Source: DAOQAU01 sp035354275 (lineage in GTDB: Bacteria > Cyanobacteriota > Vampirovibrionia > Gastranaerophilales > Gastranaerophilaceae). Taken from it: a stretch of 64,000 bases of DNA. A program made the position numbers and the translations under genes. Below the pieces are notes generated by a model that worked only from the letters and a program-made list of their open reading frames with translations, made no database searches and had not been told where the DNA came from. Below are positions 42,414-51,501 of this stretch, one piece after another; position 1 is the first letter of the stretch, and every line of letters starts with the position of its first letter. The stretch is taken from contig DAOQAU010000002.1 in the NCBI GenBank assembly GCA_035354275.1, positions 1 through 64,000 of the forward strand, in the 5' to 3' direction.

Positions 42414-43865
42414 ATGATTAAGTTTGATTTGTTTACTTTAGAAGCTTTTGTGTCGGAAAACAAAGATTTTCTGATAAATTCGCGCATACAAAAAATTCAG
42501 CAACCGACCAGAAAAGAACTTATTTTACATTTAAGAAATCAAGGTGAAAGCAGAAAATTTTACGTAAATACAAATCCCGAGTTTTATCATGTCTGTTTTA
42601 TGTCCAAAGAAAACGAGCAAAAACGCCTTATTGAAATTCCCAAAGCTCCGCCGATGTTTTGCATGCTTTTGAGAAAATATTTAGAAGGTGCAAAAATCGC
42701 AAAAGTAGAACAACCAAAAAGCGAGCGGATTTTGGAGTTTTATTTTGAGGTTTACAACGAAATTTCGGAAAAAATTTATCTGTGCCTTGCAATAGAGTTG
42801 ATGGGAAAACACTCGAATGTTGTTTTGTATAACCATGATACAAATGTGATTATAGGCTGCCTTCATAATGTGGGCTCTGATAAAAGCCGCCAAAGGGAGC
42901 TTGTGGGCGGGCTTCCTTATGTGTACCCCCCCAAAAGTTCGGGGGGAAAGTTTTTGTGTTTAGCCGATAATTTTGACAAAAAATTGTCTGTGAATGAAAA
43001 CATTGACAATTATTTTGCTAATTTGCAGGGCGAAAAAAAATTTAAAACATTAAAATCAAAACTTTTTTCTTATTTTAATTCTGATTTGAAAAAAATTAAT
43101 AACTCGCTTTTAAAACAGCAAAAGCAGATTTCATCAGATGAAAAAACCCAAACTTACCGTAAAAAAGCCGATTTAATCATGAGTGGGTTAAATGAGATTA
43201 AGAATAAAGATTTTTTGACATTCATTGAACTTATTGACTGGGAAACGAATTTACCTGTAAAAATCGAATTGGACAAAAGCCTTACTCTAAAAGAAAATGC
43301 CAACAGGTATTACAAATTGTACAACAAGGCAAAGACTGCCCATTCAAAAACCGAAGAAATGACAGCAGAATTAAAGCGTGAAAAAGATTATCTGGAGCAG
43401 GTTTTGTACTCGGTTGAAAGTGTCCAAAATATTGATGAACTTTTGGAAATCGAAGAAGAAACAGAACAGAAAAGAGGGCAAGAAGGCAAGAAGGCAGGAG
43501 GACAAGAGAAGAAAATCTTTTCACCTATTTACCCTCTCACTCTTCACTCTTCACCCTTCACTATTTATATCGGCAAAAATAACAAACAAAACGATTACAT
43601 CGTGTCAAAACTGGCAAAAGATGAGGACTTGTGGTTTCACGTTAAAGACTGCGCAGGCTCTCATGTTCTTCTAAAAACCGAAAAACAAATTCCTTCAGAT
43701 GAAATTATTCTTAAATGTGCAAAACTTGCAAAAGAATATTCCAGTGCAAAAAATTCAACCAAAGCGGCGGTTATTTACACCAAAGCCAAATACTTAAAAA
43801 AACCGCCAAAAGCAAAGTTAGGCTACGTTACCTTCACTAACGAAAAAGAGATTGTTATAGATTAA
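42414..43865 (+). CDS. rqcH: Ribosome quality-control factor RqcH (NFACT / Rqc2 family)
   Basis: Binds split 50S subunits with stalled peptidyl-tRNA and directs C-terminal alanine tailing in characterised relatives. 483 residues: NFACT-N (about 1-190, beginning FDLFTLEAFVSENKDFLINSRIQKIQQP, recognised in pieces), a coiled coil (about 280-355), and NFACT-R (about 385-480, with YIVSKLAKDEDLWFHVKD and GSHVLL). Two oddities: residues about 355-385, joining coiled coil to NFACT-R, are encoded by octamer and heptamer repeat units; and a C7 tract with a nearby G6 tract lies within the codons for YPPKSSGGK. Formerly annotated as fibronectin-binding protein. Its end overlaps hisD by four bases. Confidence 0.9.
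   Translation: MIKFDLFTLEAFVSENKDFLINSRIQKIQQPTRKELILHLRNQGESRKFYVNTNPEFYHVCFMSKENEQKRLIEIPKAPPMFCMLLRKYLEGAKIAKVEQPKSERILEFYFEVYNEISEKIYLCLAIELMGKHSNVVLYNHDTNVIIGCLHNVGSDKSRQRELVGGLPYVYPPKSSGGKFLCLADNFDKKLSVNENIDNYFANLQGEKKFKTLKSKLFSYFNSDLKKINNSLLKQQKQISSDEKTQTYRKKADLIMSGLNEIKNKDFLTFIELIDWETNLPVKIELDKSLTLKENANRYYKLYNKAKTAHSKTEEMTAELKREKDYLEQVLYSVESVQNIDELLEIEEETEQKRGQEGKKAGGQEKKIFSPIYPLTLHSSPFTIYIGKNNKQNDYIVSKLAKDEDLWFHVKDCAGSHVLLKTEKQIPSDEIILKCAKLAKEYSSAKNSTKAAVIYTKAKYLKKPPKAKLGYVTFTNEKEIVID
43477..43566. repeat. Composite octamer plus heptamer repeat inside rqcH
   Basis: Octamers GGCAAGAA, GGCAAGAA, GGCAGGAG, GACAAGAG (43477-43508) then heptamers, among them CTTCACT, CTTCACC, CTTCACT (43535-43566). 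The reading frame stays open and encodes GQEGKKAGGQEKK followed by SPIYPLTLHSSPFTIY. Confidence 0.88.
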
Positions 43866-45103
43866 TTCCTAATATCTGCGGCGAGTTTGTGGGCGGCTAA
43901 TCCTTCCATTTGCGCTAATTTTGATGCGCAGGGCGAAATGAGTTTTTTGCCTTGAGGAGAAATTATCTGATATGTCTGGATTTTTATAAAATCAAAAACG
44001 CTCAAGCCCCCTGAATATTTTGAAACTTCGTTTGTGGGCAAAACGTGGTTTGTGCCAGAGCAGTAATCACCGAAAACTTCTGCAGAAAGATTTCCCACAA
44101 AAAGAGAGCCGTAATTTTTGAACTTATTAATATATTTTTTTGCATCTTTAAAGCAGATTTCCAAGTGTTCGGGTGCCTTTTTGTTTGCAATCTCGATTGC
44201 CTCGTCAATGTTTTTGACTATAACAGCATATGATTTTTCAAAAGATTTTTCGGCGATTTCTTTTGTCGAAAGCTCATCAAGCTTTTTTTGGGCAAAGATT
44301 TCGACTTTTTTGGCAAAATCTTTATCCGTGCAGATTAAGTAAGCTCTTGCATCTTTATCGTGTTCGCACTGGGCGAGCATATCTGCTGCTATAAATTCGG
44401 GGTTGGCACTCTCGTCTGCTATTATCATAATTTCAGAAGGTCCTGCAAGAAAATCAATCCCCACCTCGCCGTAAACGTATTTTTTTGCGGCAGTGACATA
44501 TTTGTTTCCGGGGCCCACGATTTTATTTACTTTGGGAATGGTCTGCGTGCCGTATGCCATGGCAGCTATTGCCTGAATTCCCCCGATTTTGTAAATTTTA
44601 TCCGCACCCGCCATATCACATGCCACAATCACTTCGGGCTTAATCTTGGGAGAACATGCCACAATCTCATCCACTCCCGCAACGTTTGCAGGTACAATCG
44701 TCATAACAGCAGAACTTATAAGCGGATAATTCCCGCCCGGGATATAACATCCGACTTTTTCAAGGTGGATAATTTTGTGCCCCAGCTCATTTTTATCTAT
44801 TGTTGTTTTTAAACTTTTTAATGACTTTAACTGCTGTTTTGCAAAAGTTTCAACGTTTTTAATAGATTTTTTAATTGCTTTAATCGTATTTGCATCGACT
44901 TTTTCGTACGCTTCAAGAATTTCTTCTTTTGTCACCAAAAATCCGTCCAAAATTTCCTTGTCGAATTGAGCGTGGAATTTTCTTATGGCACTGTCTCCTT
45001 TTTTTCGAACTTCCTGGGCGATTTCGTCAACAGACGAAATCGCCTCAAATTTGATTTTTTCAAAGAAATTATCTGTCAGATTTTCGTATTTTATTATTTG
45101 CAT
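43862..45103 (-). CDS. hisD: Histidinol dehydrogenase
   Basis: Zinc-dependent NAD enzyme catalysing the last two oxidations of histidine synthesis. 413 residues, with the family blocks GCYIPGGNYPLISSAVMT, VGPGNKYVTAAKK, IDFLAGPSEIMIIAD, AQCEHDKDA (metal-site Gln/His region) and DYCSGTNHVLPT (catalytic His and metal ligands). AAGGAA precedes the ATG. It is downstream of the hisA-hisI-hisE fusion, with an inverted repeat element in the 124-base gap. Confidence 0.97.
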   Translation of the reverse strand: MQIIKYENLTDNFFEKIKFEAISSVDEIAQEVRKKGDSAIRKFHAQFDKEILDGFLVTKEEILEAYEKVDANTIKAIKKSIKNVETFAKQQLKSLKSLKTTIDKNELGHKIIHLEKVGCYIPGGNYPLISSAVMTIVPANVAGVDEIVACSPKIKPEVIVACDMAGADKIYKIGGIQAIAAMAYGTQTIPKVNKIVGPGNKYVTAAKKYVYGEVGIDFLAGPSEIMIIADESANPEFIAADMLAQCEHDKDARAYLICTDKDFAKKVEIFAQKKLDELSTKEIAEKSFEKSYAVIVKNIDEAIEIANKKAPEHLEICFKDAKKYINKFKNYGSLFVGNLSAEVFGDYCSGTNHVLPTNEVSKYSGGLSVFDFIKIQTYQIISPQGKKLISPCASKLAQMEGLAAHKLAADIRN

Positions 45104-45120
45104 ATTATTCCTTTTTTATT

Positions 45121-45218
45121 TGTCGTTGCGAGGCTTTAGCCGAAGCAATCCAAATAATTTTAATTTTTAGATTGCCGTCCTGAAACAAGTTCAGGATAAA
45201 CTTCCTCGCAAAGACGAG
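45121..45218. repeat. GTCGTTGCGAG element pair with nested TCCTGAA palindrome
   Basis: GTCGTTGCGAGG...CGAAGCAATCC is followed by its imperfect inverse GATTGCCGTC...CTTCCTCGCAAAGACGAG, with the palindrome CTGAAACAAGTTCAG placed inside the second arm. A composite of two intergenic element types sitting between two his genes. Confidence 0.75.
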
Positions 45219-45227
45219 AATGTTTTG

Positions 45228-46457
45228 TTACTTACTTCTTGATGCCAAGTTGTTTAAAATTTCCTGCGGAGTTACGTTGTTTTCTGCCATAAATGTCAGG
45301 ATGAAGTAGGCTAAATCGGCAACTTCCCAACCGAGCCCGTCGCCCTGTTCAAAGTTTACCACTTCAAATGCTTCTTCCATGATTTTTCTTTTCAAGAGAA
45401 ATTTATCTTTGAAAAGTTTTGTAGTAAAAGAGCTTTCAGGCATGTTTTCTTTCCTTAATTTTAATAATTCAAAAAGCTCAAATACACTGAATTCTTTATC
45501 TTCAAAGCAGCTGAATCTGTCCAGATGACAGGCGTTTCCTTTTTGTTTAACTTTAAAAAGAAGCGTGTCAAAATCACAGTCAAACCGCACCGTTTGAAGT
45601 TCTTGAATATTGCCTGACGTTTCGCCTTTTGTCCAAAGCTCTTGTCTGGAGCGGCTGAAATATGTTGCAAGCCCTTTTTTAAAAGTTTTTCTTAAAGATT
45701 TTTCATTGGAATAAGCAAGCATCAAAACCTGTTTTGTGTCAATATCTTGGACAATAGTGGGAATTAATCCTTTTCCCTTTTCAAAATCAAGGCAAGCAAG
45801 AAATGCGTCTTCGAGTTTAACCGTATCCGTGTAAATACACATTCCTAACTGTGTTGAAATGTTTTTGCGGTTAAGATCTACTATTTCTTCAATAGAGCAA
45901 ATCCCGCCTGCTGCGACAAATTCTTTTTTTGTTGCCTTTTTCAATTCTTCGATTGATGCCATATCGCAGCCCTGCATCATGCCCTCTTTTTCCACAACGG
46001 TATAAAGATAGCCCGAACAAAGTTTGTCAAAGTGTTTGATGAAATCGAGTGGGGTTTTGTCCAGCTCTTTTGTCCAGCCTTCTGTTGTGATTCTTCCGTT
46101 TTTTGAATCAATCGCCACAATAACCCTGTCTTTGGGAAGCTGCGATAAAAATTCTTCGCTTGCTGCTGTTCCTATTATAATTTTTTTAGCACCTGCTGCT
46201 ATAAGCCTTTTTGCTTTTTCTACGGTTCTTATCCCACCGCCGACTCGGCACGATGCAATTTTGCAAAGCTGTTTTATTAATTCTTCATTGTCATTTCCGT
46301 TTCCCATAGCACAGTCAAGGTCAACAACTGCAATATCGCCAAATCTTGAATAGTATTTTGCAAGTTCAAAGACGTCTTCTCTTTCAAGAACTTTTTCTTT
46401 ACCTTGCTTAAGCTGTACTGCTTTGCCGTTCATCAAATCTATGCTTGGAATCAACAT
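45228..46457 (-). CDS. HisA-HisI-HisE triple fusion (histidine biosynthesis steps 2-4)
   Basis: 409-residue polypeptide joining three enzymes. Residues 1-225 are HisA (ProFAR isomerase), with the catalytic Asp pair D7 in IPSIDLMNG and D117 in VAIDSKNGRI, plus RVGGGIR. Residues about 228-320 are HisI (PR-AMP cyclohydrolase), with FSRSRQELWTKGETSGN, the metal-binding DCDFD (293-297) and ACH (309-311). Residues about 322-409 are HisE (PR-ATP pyrophosphatase), with RKIMEEAFEVV and WEVADLAYF supplying the acidic residues. HisI-HisE fusions are common; adding HisA in front is unusual. The three domains catalyse consecutive reactions. All key residues appear to be present. AAGGAA precedes the ATG; hisD follows. 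Confidence 0.92.
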   Translation of the reverse strand: MLIPSIDLMNGKAVQLKQGKEKVLEREDVFELAKYYSRFGDIAVVDLDCAMGNGNDNEELIKQLCKIASCRVGGGIRTVEKAKRLIAAGAKKIIIGTAASEEFLSQLPKDRVIVAIDSKNGRITTEGWTKELDKTPLDFIKHFDKLCSGYLYTVVEKEGMMQGCDMASIEELKKATKKEFVAAGGICSIEEIVDLNRKNISTQLGMCIYTDTVKLEDAFLACLDFEKGKGLIPTIVQDIDTKQVLMLAYSNEKSLRKTFKKGLATYFSRSRQELWTKGETSGNIQELQTVRFDCDFDTLLFKVKQKGNACHLDRFSCFEDKEFSVFELFELLKLRKENMPESSFTTKLFKDKFLLKRKIMEEAFEVVNFEQGDGLGWEVADLAYFILTFMAENNVTPQEILNNLASRSK

Positions 46458-46539
46458 AATATTTTCCTTTCAATTATTTTTTATTATAGCTTAAAAAATA
46501 TTTTTGAGAGATAATTGCTTTATAAAATAAGGAGAATTT

Positions 46540-47499
46540 ATGAAAGCGGTTGTATTTGACGGAGAATTAAAACTGGTTACGGACTACAAAAAACCTGAGC
46601 CCAAAGTTGGTGAAGCTTTGATAAAAGTTTCTATGGCAGGAATCTGTAACACCGATTTGGAGCTTACAAAAGGCTATATGGGATATAAAGGGATTTTGGG
46701 ACATGAATTTGTGGGGGTGGTGGAAGAGGTAAATGATAAGGATAAATCATTGTTGGGTAAAAGAGTTGTGGGAGAAATAAACTGCGGCTGCAATAACTGT
46801 GAATGGTGTCATAAAGGCTTGCAAAGGCACTGCCCAAACCGCCAAACTTTGGGAATTTGGCAAAAAGACGGCTGCATGGCGCAATACGTTTGCATGCCCC
46901 TTGATACTCTTTTAGAAGTGCCTGAAAATGTTTCGGACGAGCAGGCAGTTTTTGTTGAACCTCTTGCCGCAGGTTTGGAGATTTTAGAGCAGCTTCACAT
47001 TCAGCCAGTTGAAAAAGTTTTGATTTTAGGCGACGGGAAATTGGGTTTAACAACAGCGCTTGCTTTAAATGTAAGTAATTTGGATGTTCTCTTGGTTGGC
47101 AAGCATCAAAATAAATTGGATATTGCCAAAAATCAGGGAGTAAATGTTAAGCTTCTTTCTGATTTAGTGATTAAAAAAGAATGGGATTTTGTGGTTGAGG
47201 CTACAGGCTCGATTTCAGGGTTTGAAACGGCTTTGAATTTGACAAAACCGCGCGGAACACTTGTTCTCAAAAGTACTGTTGCAGCGTCAAAAGAGTTTAA
47301 CCTTGCGCCCATTGTAATCGATGAAATAAAAGTTCAGGGCTCCCGCTGCGGTCAGTTCGCTCCTGCATTGAGGCTTTTGAAATCAGAAAAAATTGATTTT
47401 TCGCCTTTGATTTCTGCGGTTTATTCTGTCGATAAGGCATTAGAAGCTTTTGAAAAAAACAAAGAAAAAGATACATTAAAAGTTTTGTTAAGATTTTAG
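46540..47499 (+). CDS. Zinc-dependent alcohol dehydrogenase (MDR family)
   Basis: 319-residue medium-chain dehydrogenase. Seen: the catalytic zinc region GICNTDLELTKGY and GHEFVGVV, the structural-zinc cluster CGCNNCEWCHKGLQRHC, and the nucleotide-binding segment VLILGDGKLGLTTALA (Rossmann glycines partly replaced: GDGKLG). Short for the family (usually about 340). AAGGAGAA precedes the ATG. The substrate cannot be predicted; relatives act on alcohols, polyols or threonine. It stands alone between the his genes and a composite repeat. Confidence 0.9.
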   Translation: MKAVVFDGELKLVTDYKKPEPKVGEALIKVSMAGICNTDLELTKGYMGYKGILGHEFVGVVEEVNDKDKSLLGKRVVGEINCGCNNCEWCHKGLQRHCPNRQTLGIWQKDGCMAQYVCMPLDTLLEVPENVSDEQAVFVEPLAAGLEILEQLHIQPVEKVLILGDGKLGLTTALALNVSNLDVLLVGKHQNKLDIAKNQGVNVKLLSDLVIKKEWDFVVEATGSISGFETALNLTKPRGTLVLKSTVAASKEFNLAPIVIDEIKVQGSRCGQFAPALRLLKSEKIDFSPLISAVYSVDKALEAFEKNKEKDTLKVLLRF

Positions 47500-47668
47500 G
47501 GGGTAAATATATTTGGCTGAATGGCTGAATAGGTGAACGGCTGAAAGGTTATTTTAGTTGAAAAGTCGAATAGTCGAAGAGTTGAAGAGTTGAAAAGTTG
47601 AAAAGTTCATGAGCTTGTAAATTCTTCTCACTTCTCACTATTTACCATTTACTATTTACTTATTCCCC
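47499..47668. repeat. Composite dispersed repeat, copy with GTTCATGAGCTTGTAAA middle
   Basis: Starts GGGGGTAAATATATTTGGCTGAATGG, with octamers GCTGAATG, GCTGAATA, GGTGAACG, GCTGAAAG, then GTTATTTTA, then GTTGAAAA, GTCGAATA, GTCGAAGA, GTTGAAGA, GTTGAAAA, GTTGAAAA; middle GTTCATGAGCTTGTAAATTC; heptamers CTTCTCA-type, then TATTTAC units. The inverted counterpart is at 58924-59036; the left part also matches 55667-55848. Confidence 0.9.
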
Positions 47669-47705
47669 TATTTCCTTTTTATAATGTTTCATCTAAAATA
47701 GTCTT

Positions 47706-48824
47706 ATGGGTGTGAATTTTATTAAAAGATTAACCATTTTGGATAAATATATCTTGAGGCAGGTTATTGAGATGTTTATCATGGGCGTGTTTGTTTTTAC
47801 TTCCATAATTTTTGCTTCAGATACTTTTATAACACTTATTAAGCAAATTTCACTTTACGGGATTCCCTTTAAAGTGGCATTGATGATAATTATTTTGAAC
47901 CTGCCTTCGGTTTTTGTAATGACAATTCCGATGGGGGTTTTGCTTGCGACCGTAATGACTCTTAACAGGCTTTCTTTGGCATCTGAAATTACCGTTATGC
48001 GCTCTTGCGGAATAGGAATTAACAGGATAGCAAAACCTATTTTTATATTCGCTGCTATTATGTGTCTTGCAAGTTTTGCGATTAACGAAACGGTTGTACC
48101 TGTAATGACAAAACAGTCAAAGGATTTGGCCCTGTGGGCTTTGGGACAAAAAAACATCCCCGAGGGCAAACAGAACTTTATTTTTAAGGAATTAAGAGAT
48201 AACGGAACACTTAAAAGGCTTTTTTATGTAGGCTATTGCAAAGATAAAGTGCTTCACAACATTACCGTTTTGGATTTAGGAAAAGATGATACAATTCAGG
48301 TCCTTCAGGCACAAGATGGCGGCACCTCTCCTTCGGGCTGGGAATTTAACCGCGGGGCTATTTATACTGTCGCTAAAGAAGGCAAAATTTTAAATACGAC
48401 TTTCTTTGAACACTCTATAGCACAGTTTGGGATAGATTTATCAAGAGAGTTAAATCAAAATGTTGCAAAAGAGCATAATTTTACCTCTTTGATTAAATAC
48501 ATGATAGAAAATCGTGATAAAATTTCGGAGCAAAAAAACTTTTATCTCATACAGCTTTTTGATAAACTTGCGCTTCCGATTACCACCATAGTGCTTGTTT
48601 TAATAGGTGTTCCGCTTGCTATTACCCCGCCTCGGGTAAGATACAACAGAGGATTTTTGTTCAGTATTTTGATAATTTTTACTTATTATTTGATTAGAGC
48701 CTTGTCGCTGTCTTTTGGTGAAGCGGGCTCACTGCATCCTTTTATTGCAGCATGGGCAGCAAACATCCTGCTTACTCTTGCAGGTGTTGCGCTTTATTAC
48801 AGAAAAGTTTATACAATAAATTAG
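47706..48824 (+). CDS. LPS export permease, LptF/LptG (YjgP/YjgQ) family
   Basis: 372-residue inner-membrane permease that with LptB moves LPS from the inner membrane to the periplasmic bridge. Six membrane helices, three on each side of a periplasmic beta-jellyroll (about 150-270). Typical segments: LDKYILRQVIEMFIMGVFVF, LASEITVMRSCGIG and LPITTIVLVLIGVPLAI. In Cyanobacteria a single such gene exists, so whether it is LptF or LptG is not decidable. The TATAAT at about 47681 is a plausible -10. It ends in a four-base overlap with the convergent small gene. Confidence 0.92.
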   Translation: MGVNFIKRLTILDKYILRQVIEMFIMGVFVFTSIIFASDTFITLIKQISLYGIPFKVALMIIILNLPSVFVMTIPMGVLLATVMTLNRLSLASEITVMRSCGIGINRIAKPIFIFAAIMCLASFAINETVVPVMTKQSKDLALWALGQKNIPEGKQNFIFKELRDNGTLKRLFYVGYCKDKVLHNITVLDLGKDDTIQVLQAQDGGTSPSGWEFNRGAIYTVAKEGKILNTTFFEHSIAQFGIDLSRELNQNVAKEHNFTSLIKYMIENRDKISEQKNFYLIQLFDKLALPITTIVLVLIGVPLAITPPRVRYNRGFLFSILIIFTYYLIRALSLSFGEAGSLHPFIAAWAANILLTLAGVALYYRKVYTIN

Positions 48825-49114
48825 CCTTTAATACTTAGTTTTGGCGTTTTTCCGTTTGTCATTAAATTTTCTCTGTTCATTGCCATGGTTGTATTAAAAG
48901 CAGCTATGTTGTAATACTCTCTTAGTTTTTCATAATCTTCACTTTGCACAAATTCCACCTGATCAAAGAAATTATTTAATTCTTCGTTAGGCTTTTCAAG
49001 TGCTTCGCTTACTCTTGCACCGATATTTTCCCCAAACGCACGAAAACCCTGCCCCATGCTACCCCAGGTTAAACCAAATTGCCCATAATTAGATGTGTTA
49101 ACAGAATTTGACAT
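48821..49114 (-). CDS. Small hypothetical protein (97 aa)
   Basis: 97 residues. Gly/Ser/Asn-rich N-terminal part (NYGQFGLTWGSMGQGFRAFG), then an acidic helical middle (EALEKPNEELNNFFDQVEFV) and a C-terminal segment ending KTPKLSIKG. AAGGGA lies seven bases before the ATG. No membrane segment. I do not recognise a family. The gene is compact between lptF/G and the transglycosylase. Confidence 0.6.
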   Translation of the reverse strand: MSNSVNTSNYGQFGLTWGSMGQGFRAFGENIGARVSEALEKPNEELNNFFDQVEFVQSEDYEKLREYYNIAAFNTTMAMNRENLMTNGKTPKLSIKG

Positions 49115-49219
49115 TTTTATCCCTTAATTTCGATACTTACAATAATTTAATCGGAATAATCACACCTGAAGTTTAATTATTTAAGGGTAAAAGTACATAA
49201 AGTTTACAAAAATTTACGT

Positions 49220-51253
49220 TTAATCGTTTGAATAAATTCTCACATAATTCCAATAACTCTTATAAACTTTTTTGAGATAATTTTGGGTTTCAAGGTAGGG
49301 GATTTGTTCTACAAAATCATCGATGTCGGCAAAATTTATATCTTCTTTCCATCTTGAAACAGAGCCTATTCCACCATTGTAGGCAAGAACAGCTAAGATG
49401 TCTTTATCAAAAAGCACTTTTCTGAGTCTTGAATAGTAAATATTTCCGATTTTTATGTTTATGTCGGGCTGGAGCAAAAATTTATCACTTAAAAGATTAA
49501 TTCCTCTGTCTTTTCCCACTTCGCTTGCTGTTATCGGCATAAGCTGCATAAGCCCCATTGCGCCCACAGGGCTTATGCTTTTGGGGTTGAAATAGCTTTC
49601 TTCTCTTATTATTGAAAGGATTAATACAGGGTTGTTGTTAAATATTTTGGCGTTTTCTTTAATCTCTTTATAAAAATGAATCGGATAAACAAGTCTCCAA
49701 CGGGGGTCTTTTCTGTCGGGTTTAGTTTCAAGTTTATCCATAGCGTCTCTTGCAATTCTTGCAGAAGAAGAAAAATCTCCCTGTTGATACTTAAGCCAGC
49801 TTTGAATAAAATCGTCATCTTTGCAAAGTTCGTTTATAAGTCCCCAGTCCTTGACTTGCGCGAGTTTTATTATTAATTCGTTTTCGGAATTTTTTTTGTA
49901 AGGGAATAAAATTTCTTTATTTTCAAGTTCTTCTGCCGTTAAACTTAGATTTTTAAACCCGTTTAAATTCAGATAGGAATGGTATGCGTAATAATCATCG
50001 GGAAATTGCAGAATGAGATTTTTGTAAAAATTTATCGCAATGTCATAATTTTTTGTCTTTTCATTAATTTTTGCAAGCCAAAACATAACCCTTGGGGTAG
50101 AGTTTGTTTTCGGGAAATTGCTAAGATGCTCTGAGCCTATTTTTTTGGCTGTGTAGTAGTCTCTTGTTTTGATTTTTTCGTAAAAAATATTTGAAAGTGA
50201 TTCTGCCGCGAATTGACCTTTTGGGTATTTGCGGTATAGGGTGTTAAAGCAAGCTAATTGAAGATTTTGGGGCATGTTAAGACAATTTTTGTAAAGCAGA
50301 TAATCATGACCGGGCGCATTTTCAGACAAACTCAAAAGATATGATATAGATGTTTTTGGGTTTTGGCTTATTGAAAGATAAGTGTCGATTGCATCATAAA
50401 CAGCCTTATTATCGATTGTGTCTTCAGGGGCTTCATTTATTGCAACAGCATTAACAGGAGGCTCTTTTAGTCCGAATTGCGTGTAATATTTTACCTTTGA
50501 ATAATCTTTCATTGAATAAGCGTTTTGGACAAAATAAGGCCATGAGATGTTTATGTTTGTGTAATTAAGATATTTTTGCGCATTTTTGAAATCGCCATTT
50601 GCCATGTAGGATTTGGCTATTATCAGATTATCTTCGTTTTTGAGTTTTTTATTTAATAAAATCCATTTTTCTATACAATTTATTGAAAATCTTCCCGAGG
50701 GTGCTTCTTTGAGATAATTTCTGAAATAATGTGAAGCTTTTTTAATTGTTTTATTTTTCTTTTTTTTGTTTTTTACTCTTTCGATATGGAGGGTTTCAAT
50801 CGAGCCCATGTAATAGCCTGAAGCAAGCGCGTAATCACTTTGGGGGTATTTTCTAATAATTTCTTTGAATTCTTTTTTTGCTTTTTTATAGCTTTTTTCT
50901 TCATACAGGTACTGCGCTTTGGAATATTTTGCCTTAAGGGCTATTTTTGAATTTTTGTATTTTTTGATTATTTCGTTATATTTTTTAATGGCTCCTTTTT
51001 TATCTGAAAGTTGCTCGGCACAAAAAGCTTGTCTGTAAAGTGCTGCCGGTTTGAGTTTTGATGTTTTTGGTATTTTTTCAAAATCGGCATAAGCTTGGGA
51101 TAAGTCGTTGTTTTTATATTTTTCCAAAGCTTGGGTATATTTTTTGTTGCTTATACTCTCCGGAGTCCAAATTTTCGGAGTATTTATAAAAGCAATCGCA
51201 ATCACAGCAAAAATTATAATTGCAATAAGTGTTATTTTTTGTCTTGATATCAT
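49220..51253 (-). CDS. Soluble lytic murein transglycosylase (Slt70-like) with TPR superhelix
   Basis: 677-residue periplasmic enzyme that cleaves peptidoglycan glycan strands. An N-terminal membrane anchor or signal (about 7-26: ITLIAIIIFAVIAIAF), then many TPR-like helical repeats (about 35-530), then the GH23 lysozyme-like domain: SIIREESYFNPKSIS with the catalytic Glu (about residue 551), GAMGLMQLMP, and VLAYNGGIGSVSRW. The domain order matches Slt70. It is monocistronic as far as can be seen. Confidence 0.93.
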   Translation of the reverse strand: MISRQKITLIAIIIFAVIAIAFINTPKIWTPESISNKKYTQALEKYKNNDLSQAYADFEKIPKTSKLKPAALYRQAFCAEQLSDKKGAIKKYNEIIKKYKNSKIALKAKYSKAQYLYEEKSYKKAKKEFKEIIRKYPQSDYALASGYYMGSIETLHIERVKNKKKKNKTIKKASHYFRNYLKEAPSGRFSINCIEKWILLNKKLKNEDNLIIAKSYMANGDFKNAQKYLNYTNINISWPYFVQNAYSMKDYSKVKYYTQFGLKEPPVNAVAINEAPEDTIDNKAVYDAIDTYLSISQNPKTSISYLLSLSENAPGHDYLLYKNCLNMPQNLQLACFNTLYRKYPKGQFAAESLSNIFYEKIKTRDYYTAKKIGSEHLSNFPKTNSTPRVMFWLAKINEKTKNYDIAINFYKNLILQFPDDYYAYHSYLNLNGFKNLSLTAEELENKEILFPYKKNSENELIIKLAQVKDWGLINELCKDDDFIQSWLKYQQGDFSSSARIARDAMDKLETKPDRKDPRWRLVYPIHFYKEIKENAKIFNNNPVLILSIIREESYFNPKSISPVGAMGLMQLMPITASEVGKDRGINLLSDKFLLQPDINIKIGNIYYSRLRKVLFDKDILAVLAYNGGIGSVSRWKEDINFADIDDFVEQIPYLETQNYLKKVYKSYWNYVRIYSND

Positions 51254-51352
51254 ATTTTTTACCCCAAATCAAATTTTATTGTAACAAAAAATATTCTTAT
51301 AATAAATATTTTGTCTAAGGCTTTTTACAAAAAAAACGTTTATTGTTGCAAA

Positions 51353-51499
51353 ATGAGCGAAAAAATTTTTAAAACAGATTCTAAAACAGCACAAAAGAGT
51401 AAGTACTTTTCTATGCCCAGGCATGATTTTGTCTTTCAATCGAGAAAAAATCTTATTAAAAATTACATTCTTGACCCTGAAGTAAAGCTGGTTAAATAA
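51353..51499 (+). CDS. Possible small basic protein (48 aa)
   Basis: ATG at 51353 gives 48 residues, Lys/Ser-rich (EKIFKTDSKTAQKSKYFSMP), ending ILDPEVKLVK. No recognisable ribosome site. The frame closes two bases before the convergent aldolase gene, leaving no other occupant for this strip. Function unknown; could be spurious. Confidence 0.35.
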   Translation: MSEKIFKTDSKTAQKSKYFSMPRHDFVFQSRKNLIKNYILDPEVKLVK

Positions 51500-51501
51500 A
51501 T

